Position numbers and translations under genes: made by a program. 64,000 bases of DNA from assembly GCA_001899205.1 (NCBI GenBank), contig MKVL01000042.1, positions 1 to 64,000 on the forward strand, given 5' to 3'. Below are positions 1 through 11,500 of the stretch, one piece after another. Under the pieces are notes generated by a model. The model was not told the DNA's origin and made no database searches. It saw nothing but the letters and a program-made list of their open reading frames with translations. The stretch comes from Mesorhizobium sp. 65-26 (lineage in GTDB: Bacteria; Pseudomonadota; Alphaproteobacteria; Rhizobiales; Rhizobiaceae). Within the stretch, counting starts at the first letter, position 1, and the number at the start of each line of letters is the position of its first letter.

Positions 1-20
1 CCGCCTCTAAATCAAAGAGA

Positions 21-73
21 TAGAGCATGATGTCGCCCGAAAACCGCTTCGCACTTTTCGGCATCATGCTCTA
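21..73. repeat. 53-bp intergenic palindrome overlapping the map stop codon
   Basis: The arms TAGAGCATGATG (21-32) and CATCATGCTCTA (62-73) are perfect 12-bp inverted repeats. Inside them CCGAAAA and TTTTCGG form a second inverted pair around a short centre. Palindromes of this AGAGCATGAT...ATCATGCTCT type are familiar as dispersed intergenic elements in Mesorhizobium and relatives (from memory, not searched). The right arm contributes the TAG stop codon of the minus-strand methionine aminopeptidase, so the element caps that gene. The transcript could fold into a long hairpin that ends or protects the mRNA. Confidence 0.75.
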
Positions 74-898
74 GGCCGGCAGGCCGGGCCGATCGAGGTT
101 CTTCGGCGACAGGGTGAAGATCTCGCAACCGGTGTCGGTGACGCCGACAGTGTGCTCGTACTGGGCCGAGAGCGAACGGTCGCGCGTCACCGCCGTCCAT
201 CCATCGGACAGCACCTTCACGTGCGGCCGGCCGAGATTGATCATCGGCTCGACGGTGAAGATCATGCCAGGCCGCATTTCGACGCCTTCATGCGCGCTGC
301 CGTAATGCAGGATGTTCGGCGCGTCATGGAAGAGCTGGCCGACGCCGTGACCGCAGAAATCGCGCACCACCGAGCAGCGCTCGCCCTCGGCGTAGGTCTG
401 GATGGCGGCGCCGATGGCTCCGGTGCGAGCGCCGGGGCGGATGGCGGCAATGCCGCGCATCAGGCATTCATAGGTCACCTCGAGCAGGCGCTCGGCGGCA
501 CGCTTGATGGTTCCCACCGGATACATGCGAGAGGAATCGCCATGCCAGCCATCGAGGATGTAGGTGACGTCGATGTTGACGATGTCTCCGTCCTTGAGCG
601 GCTTGTTGTCCGGGATGCCATGGCAGACGACGTGGTTGATCGAGGTGCAGCACGACTTGGTGTAACCGCGATAGTTCAGCGTCGCGGGCAGGGCGCCGTG
701 GTCCATGCCGAATTCGAACACGAAGCGATCGATGGCCTCGGTGGTGACGCCGGGGCGCACCATCGGCGCAAGTTCATCGAGGCAACGCGCGGTCAGGTCG
801 CAGGCCTTGCGCATGCCGGCGAAGCCCTCCTCGCCATAGAGGCGGATCTGGCCGGTGTTCCTGAGCGGTGCGGTGGCGGCGTCGAGATAGGTGACCAT
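71..898 (-). CDS. map: Type I methionine aminopeptidase
   Basis: Removes the initiator methionine from nascent proteins in the cytosol; dinuclear-metal M24 family. The protein has 275 residues, normal for the rhizobial form. The metal ligands are visible in order: Asp in NIDVTY, Asp in HGDSSRM, His in CGHGVG, Glu in TVEPMI and Glu in QYEHTV. I start it at the ATG giving MVTYLDA because that is where similarity to other alphaproteobacterial proteins begins. Upstream in-frame starts at 958 and 1024 would add an uncharacteristic tail. The stop codon lies inside the palindrome at 21-73. The gene is alone on its strand here. Confidence 0.95.
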   Translation of the reverse strand: MVTYLDAATAPLRNTGQIRLYGEEGFAGMRKACDLTARCLDELAPMVRPGVTTEAIDRFVFEFGMDHGALPATLNYRGYTKSCCTSINHVVCHGIPDNKPLKDGDIVNIDVTYILDGWHGDSSRMYPVGTIKRAAERLLEVTYECLMRGIAAIRPGARTGAIGAAIQTYAEGERCSVVRDFCGHGVGQLFHDAPNILHYGSAHEGVEMRPGMIFTVEPMINLGRPHVKVLSDGWTAVTRDRSLSAQYEHTVGVTDTGCEIFTLSPKNLDRPGLPA

Positions 899-1120
899 TG
901 TTTCTTGTGGTTCTTTGCCGGTGAGGGCTCCTCGGAGCCAATATGAGAATTCTTCCATGATTTGGCACCGGAAAGCAAAAGGTTCAAGGAAGAACCGACG
1001 TCTTGCGCCCGGCGCCTGAACCATCAGGCCCGATCGAAGGGTGTCTGGGCGCCTGACAACCGTTGCTTTCCTTTGCCTCCGCTCTGCGGTAGGGCACTTG
1101 CTGAACGTTGGAGATCATTC

Positions 1121-1513
1121 TTGACGACAGTCAAGCGCGCCAGACCGATCGATCGGCCTATAGCGGCGGCCTGCTCATTGCTGATGGGCCTGGCGCTGCT
1201 GGCGCTTCTGTGCCTGGCGCGTCCGGACCTGCCAGATCTCGCTGGCGCCGACGCCGGCGCCAGCGTCAGGCTTGAACAACGCGGCGAAGTCGCGGCCCTG
1301 CTGCGCTTCGCCGGCAAGCCGCAGGCCGTCGAGGTCCGCTCCAATCGGCCGCTTCCGGCGAAGCCGGCAAGCGGCGAACCCGCGATCGTTCCGCCGGCCG
1401 TTCTCCTTGCTGGCCTCCATCTTACGCCATCGCCCGCCGAAGCGGCGGGCGGCGAATCCGCGCCGGCTTCCCGCGCGGGTGCCCACAGGCCACGCGCGCC
1501 GCCGCTCGCCTGA
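1121..1513 (+). CDS. Hypothetical membrane-anchored protein, 130 aa
   Basis: I do not recognise this protein. It would begin at a TTG preceded by GGAG at 1110-1113 with a 7-nt spacer. It has a basic N-terminus and one clear hydrophobic segment at about residues 14-34 (CSLLMGLALLALLCLA), then a Pro/Ala-rich tail of about 95 residues with no family motif. This looks like an N-terminal anchor or uncleaved signal followed by a low-complexity periplasmic region. The opposite-strand frame over the same bases has no hydrophobic organisation and was not chosen. The gene is probable rather than certain because the composition is biased and the start is non-ATG. Confidence 0.45.
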   Translation: MTTVKRARPIDRPIAAACSLLMGLALLALLCLARPDLPDLAGADAGASVRLEQRGEVAALLRFAGKPQAVEVRSNRPLPAKPASGEPAIVPPAVLLAGLHLTPSPAEAAGGESAPASRAGAHRPRAPPLA

Positions 1514-1625
1514 CCCGGCGGCCGCGAGCCGCGCTCCAACCCTCATCGCTGTTTTTCCGCGCGATCCGTGTGGCGGTCCTGGACCGCCCGCGGACGCGTG
1601 GCGTGCCTTTCGAAAGCATCTCCAA

Positions 1626-1862
1626 ATGCAACGCATCAAATCATTCAAGACATTGTCGCGCGCGGCGGCCGCGGCGCTGTTCCTGTCCGTGCAGGCTGTC
1701 ATCTGCATCGGCACCGTCTACTGGGTAACCGCCGAAACGCTCGGGCTTGGCGCCATTCCGGCGCTCATCCTCGGCGGCGTCTTCCTCGTGCCGTCGCTCT
1801 ATCTGCTGATGATCGTTTCACGCATGTGCTACGAGGCCGAGACCGATCCCGCGAACCAGTAG
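1626..1862 (+). CDS. Small inner-membrane protein, 78 aa
   Basis: No family recognised. After a short basic N-terminus (MQRIKSFKTLSR) there are two hydrophobic stretches, about residues 13-35 and 40-63, separated by a short polar turn, then a charged cytoplasmic-type tail ending ETDPANQ. This is the shape of a small two-pass membrane protein. The ATG has a purine-rich GAAAG upstream. It sits between a hypothetical anchor protein and a DUF982 gene on the same strand but is separated from both by more than 100 bp, so co-transcription is not obvious. Confidence 0.5.
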   Translation: MQRIKSFKTLSRAAAAALFLSVQAVICIGTVYWVTAETLGLGAIPALILGGVFLVPSLYLLMIVSRMCYEAETDPANQ

Positions 1863-2042
1863 CCGAGGATCGCGTCGCGGCGCGTCAACACCCGCGACAT
1901 TCCCGGCGGCAGCCGCCGCCGGGGCCGTTTGACGCGGTGGCCGCGCGTCATCGCACTGACGACACATTCCCGAGGCAAAAAGGCGTCACGCAACCTTTCA
2001 TGGCTGGTGGCGTTGTTCGGCCGGCCGACAGGGAACGATCCG

Positions 2043-2351
2043 ATGGACAGACTGCAGTTCGAAGTGCCGGTGCGCATAGCGCCCGAACCGGGCATGCCGG
2101 TGGAGGAAATCTATGGTGTCGAACAGGCGCTCGATTTTCTGAACGCCTGGCCTGGCCGCCGACGGGGTCCGATTTATCAGAAGGCGTTCAACGCCTGTTT
2201 CGGCGCAACCGTCGACGTGGTGGGCACCGAGGAAGCGTGCCGTGCTTTCATGACCTTCTGTCGGGTAAGCGGACTGCTTGCCAGGGACATGATGCTGCCG
2301 CGCAAGCGCGGCGCGCGGGCAGGGGATGCGAGGATTTCTGTCGCCCGCTGA
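2043..2351 (+). CDS. DUF982 domain protein
   Basis: A 102-residue protein matching the DUF982 pattern, a family typical of rhizobia: an N-terminal strand (PVRIAPEPGMP), a helix ending in a WPG.RRGP.Y motif, a conserved Cys region (FNACFGATVDV) and a helix with EEACRAFMTFCR. DUF982 proteins are small, soluble, multi-copy in rhizobial genomes and of unknown function. I start at the ATG giving MDRLQFEV rather than the longer in-frame start at 1929, because the domain begins a few residues later and the extra 38 residues are unlike the family. No operon partner. Confidence 0.75.
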   Translation: MDRLQFEVPVRIAPEPGMPVEEIYGVEQALDFLNAWPGRRRGPIYQKAFNACFGATVDVVGTEEACRAFMTFCRVSGLLARDMMLPRKRGARAGDARISVAR

Positions 2352-2581
2352 TCAAGACTTCGCGAACAGGCGCATTCCATGAAGGGGCGGATAGTCTGTT
2401 CCACGCCGATTTCACGCGGATTGTCCTTGGAATTCAGATGGATCGTATTGCGATAGATCTGGTGGCGGGCCGCAGTCCGCCTGGCGAGATACACCCAAAA
2501 ATCGCCAAGCGCTAAAACAGCAAACTGTTATCCTTCGGTAAATGTCGAGATTCGCGTGTCGGGGCGCGAGTGGGGTGGGGC

Positions 2582-5500
2582 ATGAGCCGTCGGGGGGCTA
2601 ACGACGCCGTGGCTGGTTCCGTGATGGGCCGGCCAAGGCGAGGATTTGTCGGCAGCTCGGTTGTCGCTGTTCTATCCGTTCTGGGGACACTGTTCCTCGC
2701 GGGTCTGCTGTTTCCGATCTGGTCGACTCCAGCCTTGGCGGGATGCTCCGGACCGTCCGGTGGTGTCGAAACCTGTACGGGCAACGTGCCGTCCGCAGTC
2801 TTCAACAATACGCCCGGCGTCACCACCCTCAATGTCAACACGCTGACCAGCAATCCGAGCCAGATCTCATTGATCGGCACGGGGGCTGACCCGCTGCCCG
2901 CGACCGAAGTCCAACACTATACGTGCAGCAGCGGCGCGGCCAATTGCACGATCACGCCTGGTACGCCCGCCAGCCAGGGGCACCCGGCGACCGCCGAGAC
3001 CTGCTCCGTCAACAATGGTGCGCCCAACGGCACGACCTGCGTCGCGCCGCCGGCCAAGGCGGCGAACGGGCCGTCGGGCCATGCCGGTCCTGAGATCACG
3101 GTCAACTACAACCAGCCCGGCGCCGATGCCAATGCCCCCAACAGCGGGGCAGTGATCGCCAGCGGCACCACGGGCGTCCTCGGCACCTCGCAGGGCAGCC
3201 GTGGCGGCAATGGTTCCAACGGCTATGTCTTTTCCAACGGCGGCGACGGAGACAACGGCGCCGATGGCGGCCTCGCGACCGTCAACGTCAATGGCGCGGT
3301 GCAGACGACCGGCGACCACGCGACCGGCATCGCCGCCACGAGCATCGGCGGCGATGGCGGCGACGGCGGCGACGCCAAGGGCATTTCGGGCAATGCCGGT
3401 AATGGTGGTTTGGGCGGCATCGGCGGCACGGCCGTCGTCAATTTCAACGGCGGCAAAGTCGAGACCTTTGGCAACTACTCCGTCGGCGTCGCGGCCGTCA
3501 GCCAGGGCGGTCATGGCGGCAATGGTGGCGGTGGCGGCGGCCTCGTCTTCAACCCGGGCGGCGGCAGCGCTGCTGGCGGTGGCGGCAACGCGACCGTCTT
3601 CACCGCCGTCGGCACGACGATCGTCACGCACGGCATCTATTCGCATGGCATCGTTGCGCAATCGATCGGCGGCGGTGGCGGCGGCAGTGCCGGCGGCTTC
3701 GGCCTGTTCTCATCCTCCGGTGGCAGCGGCGGCAATGGCGGCAATGGCGGCATCGTTCAGGTCACCAACAACGCCGCGATCACCACCTGGGGCAACAACT
3801 CGCAAGGCATCCTCGCGCAAACCATCGGCGGCGGTGGCGGCGACGGCGGGTCGAACTTCGGGCTTTTCGCATCGGGCGGCAGCGGTGCCCTCGGCGGAAA
3901 TGGCGGCCCGGCGGGTGTCGTTACCGTCGGAGTGACCAATTCCGGCGCCATCGTCACGCATGGCCAGCAGTCCAACGGCATCCTCGCCCAGTCGATCGGC
4001 GGCGGCGGTGGTAATGGCGGCAACTCCGGCGGCCTCGTTTCCCTGGGCGGCAACGGCTCCTCGACCACCAATGGCGGCATCGTCCAGGTGACAAACACCG
4101 CGGCCGGTTCGATCAGTACCGACGGCAAGCAGTCGGCCGGCATCTTCGCCCAATCGATCGGCGGCGGCGGCGGCAATGGCGGCACCTCGGGCGGCCTCTT
4201 CTCCGCTGGCGGCAAGGGCGGCGCCGGTGGCAATGGCGCCAGCGTGACGGTCATCAACGCCGGCAACATCGAAACCGGCAAGATCGCCACCCAGCTCGGC
4301 TACACGTCGGCGGACGCCGTCGGCTCGGCCGGCATCTTCGCGCAATCGGTGGGCGGCGGCGGTGGCAATGGCGGCGGCGCGTTCTCCGGCGGCGTTGGCT
4401 TTGCCGTCGCCCTCGGGGGCAGCGGTGGCGGCGGCGGCATGGCCGGTGCCGTCGAGGTGCTGCGCGACAACAACAACACCGCCTATTCGATCATAACCCA
4501 TGGCGACCAGTCCGACGCTGTATTCGCGCAGTCGATCGGCGGCGGCGGCGGCAATGGCGGCTTTGCCGTTTCCGGCGCCGTAGGCCCCTTGGCGCTGTCG
4601 ATGGGCGGCGCCGCCGGCCCAGGCAGCAACGGTAACACGGTGACGGTGGAGACGGCCGGCACGCTCACCACCTATGGCGACGGATCGCGCGGCATCTTCG
4701 CGCAGTCGATCGGCGGCAGCGGTGGCAATGGCGGCGCGGCGATCTCGGTGGCGTTCAACGCCACGGGCACGTTCGCCGCGGCGATCGGCATCGGCGGCAA
4801 TGGCGGCAGCGGCGGCGCGGCCGACGTCGTTACCGTATCGAGCCTCAGCGATATCTCGACATCCGGCAAGAACGCCGGCGGCATCGTCGCGCAATCGGTC
4901 GGCGGTGGCGGCGGCAATGGCGGTTATTCGATCGGCGGCGCCATTGGCGGTGCGGTCGGCATTGCCGTCAATGTCGGTGGCGCGGGGTCAGCCGGCGGCG
5001 CCAGCAAGGACGTGACCGTTACGAGTTCCGGCTCGATCCACACCAGGGGTGACAATTCCACCGGTATCCTGGCGCAGTCGATCGGCGGCGGCGGCGGCAA
5101 TGGCGGCTTCACGCTGTCGGCCGCCTTGGGCGCGGGCGCCGTCAGCGTCGGCCTCGGCGGGCATGGCTCCGGCGGCGGCGGCGCCGGCGACGTCGTGGTC
5201 AACGCCGACGGCGCGAATCATGCGATCACCATGGCCGACTATGCCGGCACGTGGAACCTCGTCACGGAAGGCAAGAACGCGGCCGGCATCCAGGCCGAGA
5301 GCATCGGCGGCGGCGGCGGCAATGGCGGCTTTTCCGGCAGCCTCTCGGCCGGCGGCTTCGTCGGCATCGGCGTCAATCTAGGCGGCTCCAGCGGCACCGG
5401 CGGCGATGCCGGCACCGTGACGGTCAACAACGGCAAGAAGGACAGCGGCACCGGCGTCGTCACCCAGAACAACATCTTGACCATCGATGACGGTTCGGCC

Positions 5501-8500
5501 GGCATCCTCGCGCAGTCGATCGGCGGCGGTGGTGGCAATGGCGGTTTCGCCGTGACCCTGAGCGGCTCCGGCTCCTACGAGGGTGCCGGCGGCGCGGCGG
5601 CTGTGTCGGTGGGCGGCAACGGCGCCGTTGGCGGTGTCGGCATGGACGTCACCGTCACCAGCTACGGCAACATCACCACCTACGGCAAGCAGTCCGACGG
5701 CATCCTGGCGCAGTCGATTGGCGGTGGCGGTGGCAATGGCGGCTTCAGCGTCGCCGGTACGTTCACCACGGGCGCGCTCGGCGCGTCGGTCGCCATCGGC
5801 GGTGGTGGTGGCACCGGGCGCGATGCCGGCCCCGTCACGGTGACCTCGACCGGCAACATCGAAACCCATGGCGACCAGTCGATCGGCATCATGGCGCAGT
5901 CGGTGGGCGGTGGCGGCGGCAATGGCGGTTTTGCCGGCTCCGCCGCGATCACGCTGCAGGGCGTCAGCGCCGCTGTCGGCCTTGGCGGCAACGGCGCCGG
6001 CGGCGGCAGCGCCAAGGCGGTCGGCGTTACGTCGACCGGCAACATCACCACCTATGGCGACCAGGCCATCGGCATACTGGCGCAGTCGGTCGGCGGCGGC
6101 GGCGGTAATGGCGGCTCGACCGTCGCGCTGGCCCTCGGCAAGGACGCTGGCATTGCCGTCGGCCTTGGCGGGAAGGGCGGCGCCGCCGGCGACGCGCTTG
6201 GCGTGACCGTGGTGTCGACCGGCAATATCTCCACTGGCGCAGGCTTCACCGCTGGTGACGTGCGTGGCACGGGCGCCGCCGGCATCCTTGCCCAGTCGAT
6301 CGGCGGTGGCGGCGGCAATGGCGGGTTCAGCGGCTCGCTGGGCGGGGGCATGTCCATGGCGGTCGGCGTTTCGCTCGGCGGCAACGGAGCCGGCGGCGGC
6401 AGCGCCGACATCGTCCAGGTCACCAGCACCGGCAACATCTCGACCAACTTCGACAACTCCTCCGGCATCGTCGCCCAGTCGATCGGCGGCGGCGGCGGCA
6501 ATGGCGGCTTCGCGGTGGCGATCGCGGGCGCGATCGGCGATCCGGACGCGGCGACCGGCGCCGTTGCAATCGGCGGCAAGGGCGGCGTGGGTGGCGTCGG
6601 CAAGGATGTCACGGTGACAAGCACCGGCACGATCATCACCACCGGCAAGTTCTCCTATGGCATCCTGGCGCAATCGATTGGCGGCGGCGGCGGCAATGGC
6701 GGCTTCGCGGTTTCGGGATCAGCTACCACCGGCAATGCCGGCATCAGCGTGGGCATTGGCGGCTCTGGCGCCGGCGGCTCAACGGCTGGCAATGTGACCG
6801 TCAAGAGCTATGGCGTCGTCGGCACTGACGGCAAGCCGGTGCTGCAGGCTCCGGCGGCGGGCACAACGACGATCTGGACCCAGGGCGACAATTCGTCCGG
6901 CATCTTCGCGCAGTCGGTCGGCGGCGGTGGCGGATCCGGCGGCTTCGCCGGCAGCCTCGGCATCGGGGTCAACGGCGGTGGGCTGGGCGTCAGCGTCGGC
7001 GGTGGCGCGGGTTCCGGCTCGACGGCCGGTACGGTCGACGTCACCAGCTACAACAACATTCTGACCGGAGGGAAGGATTCTTTCGGCATCCTGGCGCAGT
7101 CGATCGGTGGCGGCGGCGGCAATGGCGGCTTTGCCATCGCGCTTTCCGCCAGCAAGGACATGGCCGGCAGCGTCGGCGTCGGCGGTTCCGGTTCGAGCGG
7201 CGGCGATGCCGACACCGTTACCGTCCACAGCTATGGCAACATCAAGACCACCGGCGACGGGTCGCACGGCATCTTCGCGCAATCGGTCGGTGGCGGTGGC
7301 GGCAATGGTGGCTTCGCGGTTTCCGCCAGCCTGTCCGGCCAGGCCAGCCTGGGCGTTGGTGTCGGCGGCAGCGGCGACAATGGCGGCGACGGCAAGGCGG
7401 TCACCGTCGTCAGCAATGGCGATATCAGGACCGAGGGCGTCAAGGCCGACGGCATCCTGGCGCAATCGGTGGGCGGCGGCGGCGGCAATGGCGGCTTCGC
7501 GGGCACGCTGGCCATCTCCACGGAAGGCGGCGCGGTCGGCGTCGGCGTCGGCGGCAGCGGCAAAGGTGGTGGTGATGCCGGTACGGTGACGGTGACCTCG
7601 GTCGGCAACATCGTCACCCTCAAGGACGGCTCCAACGGCATCCTTGCGCAGTCGGTGGGCGGCGGCGGCGGCAATGGCGGCGCGGCGGTGACCATCAGTG
7701 GCGCCGGCAAGCAGGCCAGCGCCGCGGTTTCGGTCGGCGGCAAGGGCGGTGGCGGTGGTACGTCGCAGCTGGTGACGGTCAACAACACCGGAACCATCGA
7801 TACTTCGGGAAATCAGGCCAACGGCATCCTCGCGCAGTCGATCGGCGGCGGCGGCGGCACGGGCGGCTTCTCGATCTCCGGCAATATGACCGTGGATGGC
7901 GCCGGCGGCGCCAGCGTCAGCGTCGGTGGCGGCGGCGGAGCCGGCCAGGATGGCGGCCAGGTCATCGTCAACAGCAATGTCGGCACTACGCTCGCCAACA
8001 ACCTCGCCACGATCCACACGGTCGGCGGGGATTCGAACGGCATCTTCGCTCAGTCGGTGGGCGGCGGCGGTGGCAGTGGCGGCTTCTCCGGCGCGGTTTC
8101 GGTCACCGGGCCGAACGCGAAAGCGGCCATCGGCGTTTCCGTTGGCGGTTCCGGCGCCGGGGCGGGCGACGGCAAGACGGTCACCGTCACCTCGGTCGAC
8201 AACATCCTGACCGCGGGCGACGGGTCGAACGGCATTCTTGCGCAGTCGGTGGGCGGCGGCGGTGGCAGTGGCGGCTTTTCCTTCGCCGCCGCGATCAACG
8301 GCACGCTCGGCAAGAGCCAGGGCACGAAGGGCGCGGTCTCGGTGTCGCTGGGTGGCGACGGGGGCTCAGCCGGCAATGCCGAGAAAGTCACGGTCGACTC
8401 GACCGGCATCATCCAGACTGGCGGCGACAAGGCCTATGGCGTGCTGGCGCAGTCGATTGGCGGCGGCGGCGGCACAGGCGGCCTCAGCGTTTCGGCGAGC

Positions 8501-11500
8501 CTGAGCCTCGGCGAGAACGGCAACCAGATCACCGCTTCCGTTGGCGGCAAGGGCGGCGGCGGCGGCACTGGCGGCGAGGTCCAGGTGACCCGCCACGGGT
8601 CCACCATCACGACCGGCGACCAGTCCGTGGGCATTTTCGCGCAGTCGGTGGGCGGCAGTGGCGGCAATGGCGGCATGGCGATTTCCGGCGTGATCGCCGG
8701 CACCGACTCCAAGAGCCTCGCGGCCAGCGTCGGCGGCTTTGGCGGCGACGGCACCAACAGCAGCAAGGTGACGGTTGACAATACGGGCGCGATCTCGACC
8801 TATGGGCTGGAATCGCACGCCATCCAGGCGCAGTCGATCGGCGGCGGCGGCGGCAATGGCGGCATGGCCGTGTCGGCGGTTATCGGCTCGCTCGGCACAG
8901 GAACCAATTTCAACGCCGGCCTCACCGTCGGCGGCTTCGGCGGCGACGGCGGCTATGCCGGCGACGTGTTCGTGACCAACCATGGCCTGTTGCAGACCGG
9001 ATTGCTCCAGGCCGGCCAGACGGTGACGAATGGCGATGGCGCCTACGGCATCTTCGCGCAGTCCATCGGCGGCGGTGGCGGTTCCGGCGGCAACGCCATT
9101 ACCGGCGTGCTCGGCCTCAACGGCAATAATGAGGGCACGCAGGTCAATGTCAGTGTCGCCGTCGGCGGTTCGGGCGGTACAGGCAACAAGGGCGGCAACG
9201 TCACCATCCGACAGTATGGCGGCATTGAAACGTCCGGCGTGGGCTCGATCGGTATCCTGGCGCAGTCGATCGGCGGCGGCGGAGGCACCGGCGGACGCGC
9301 CAATTCGATCTCGCTGCAGCTCGGCGCCAAATGCACGCTGCCGGGCGTCTGCGAAGCCGCCGGCGGCAAGCCGAACTGGAACCTGCAGGCGACGGTGGGT
9401 GGCGCTGGCGGAAGCGGCAACGATGGCGAAACCGTTGACGTCGCCAACTATGATTTCATCACCACGCATGGCGATAAGTCGTCCGGCATCGTGGCGCAGT
9501 CGATCGGCGGCGGTGGCGGCATTGGCGGCGACGCCTATATCGGCACCGGCGGCCTGCTGGCCATACCCTATGTGCCGGTCGATCCGACGCTCCTGCTGAA
9601 GCCGCTCGGCACGTCCAGCCTGACGCGCTCTGGCGCGGTCGCCATTGGCGGCAACGGCGCCGGCGGTGGCAATGGCGGCACGGTCATCGTCACCAACGAA
9701 GGCATCATCACCACCCACGGCACCAAGTCGGACGGCATCCACGCACAGTCTATCGGCGGCGGCGGCGGCGATGGTGGCGACGGTCAGGCCGGCGTGCTCG
9801 GCACCGTCGGCATCGGCGGCAGGTCGCACGCGGCCGGCAATGGCGGCAGCGTCACGGTCACCAACGGCAAGACCGACCTCAGCCAGGTCAGCGTGGCGAC
9901 GATCGAGACCTTCGGCACGACGCCGACAGCGCCTGGCGACGACAACCCGAGCGCCGACCCCGAAGAAGGCCACGCGGCCGGCATCTTCGCCCAGTCGGTT
10001 GGCGGCGGTGGCGGTTCGGGCGGCGGCGCGGGCGGTCTCCTGTCGCTCGGCGGTTCCGGCGGCGCGTCCGGCTCGGGCGGCCTCGTCACCGTCAACAACT
10101 ATGGCGGCATCCTCACCCACGCCGACGATTCGGTCGGCATCTTCGCGCAGTCGATCGGCGGCGGCGGCGGCGCCGGTGGCTCGCTCGGCATCACCGCCAT
10201 TGGCGTCGGCGGCGCCGGTGGTTCCAGTGGCGACGGCGGTGAGGTCGACGTCACCAACTATGCGATGATCGAGACGCACGGCATCGATTCCTACGCCATC
10301 CAGGCGCAGTCGGTGGGCGGTGGCGGTGGTTCGGGCGGCGGTAAGAACGGTGGCGTCACGGGCTCGATCCCGGCGCTCGTTGCCATCGGCGGCAATGGTG
10401 GCGCTTCCGGCGCCGGCGGTGTCGTCACTGTCACAAACAACAACATCCTGCACACCTACGGCGCCGGTGCCGATGCCATCAACGCCCAGTCCATCGGTGG
10501 CGGCGGCGGTTCCGGCGGCCGCGCGATCGGCTTCATTGCCGTTGGCGGCAAGGGCGGCGACGTCGGCGACGGCACCGAGGACGGCAGCCATGGCAAGGGC
10601 GGCGACGTCACCGTCACCAACAACGCTGCCGGCACGATCACTGTCGAAGGCTATGGCGCCCACGGCATCTTCGCCCAATCGGTGGGTGGCGGTGGCGGCA
10701 GTGGCGGCGGCGCCTTCGCCGCCAGCCTGTTGCCTGTGTCGATCGGCGTCGGCGGTAGCGGTGGCAGCTCGGGCGACGGCGGTGCCGTGAAGGTCTACAA
10801 TTCCGGCCAGATCACCACGGTCGCTGCGGCCTCGGTGGCGATCTTCGCCGAATCCGTCGGCGGCGGCGGCGGCACCGGAGGCATGAGCGTCGCGGCGGCG
10901 CTTTCGGGCGCCGGATCGTTCGATTTCGGCATCGGCGGCGACGGCGGCGCCAATGGCAAGGGCGGCGATGTCACGGTCACCAACTACAGCACCGGCATCA
11001 TCCATACCAAGGGCTATGGATCCACTGGCATCATGGCGCAGTCGGTCGGCGGCGGTGGTGGCGCCGGCGGCGCTGCCTACGCGGCGGGCGCGGGCCTGAC
11101 GCCAAGCGTCGCGATCGCGCTCGGCGGCACGGGCGCGGCCGGCGGCGATGGCGGCAAGGTCACTGTCACCAACAACGGCGCCATGCAGCTCGACGGCGAC
11201 AATTCGGTGGCGATCTTCGCCCAGTCGGTCGGCGGCGGCGGCGGTTCCGGTGGCGCGGCGCTGGCGGTGCCTCTCGGCGTTCCCGCCTTCATCGGCGGCA
11301 AGGACGGCGCCACCGGCAAGGGCGGCGACGTCACCGTCACCAACACCGGCCAGATCGTGCTCACCGGCAGGGGATCGGTCGGCATCTTCGCTCAATCGGT
11401 CGGCGGCGGCGGCGGTGTCGTCACGGCCGGCACCGCGGGCATCGTCGAGGCCACCAGCGGCGGCACTGGCAATGGCGGTGTCGTGACGATCAACAGCAAT

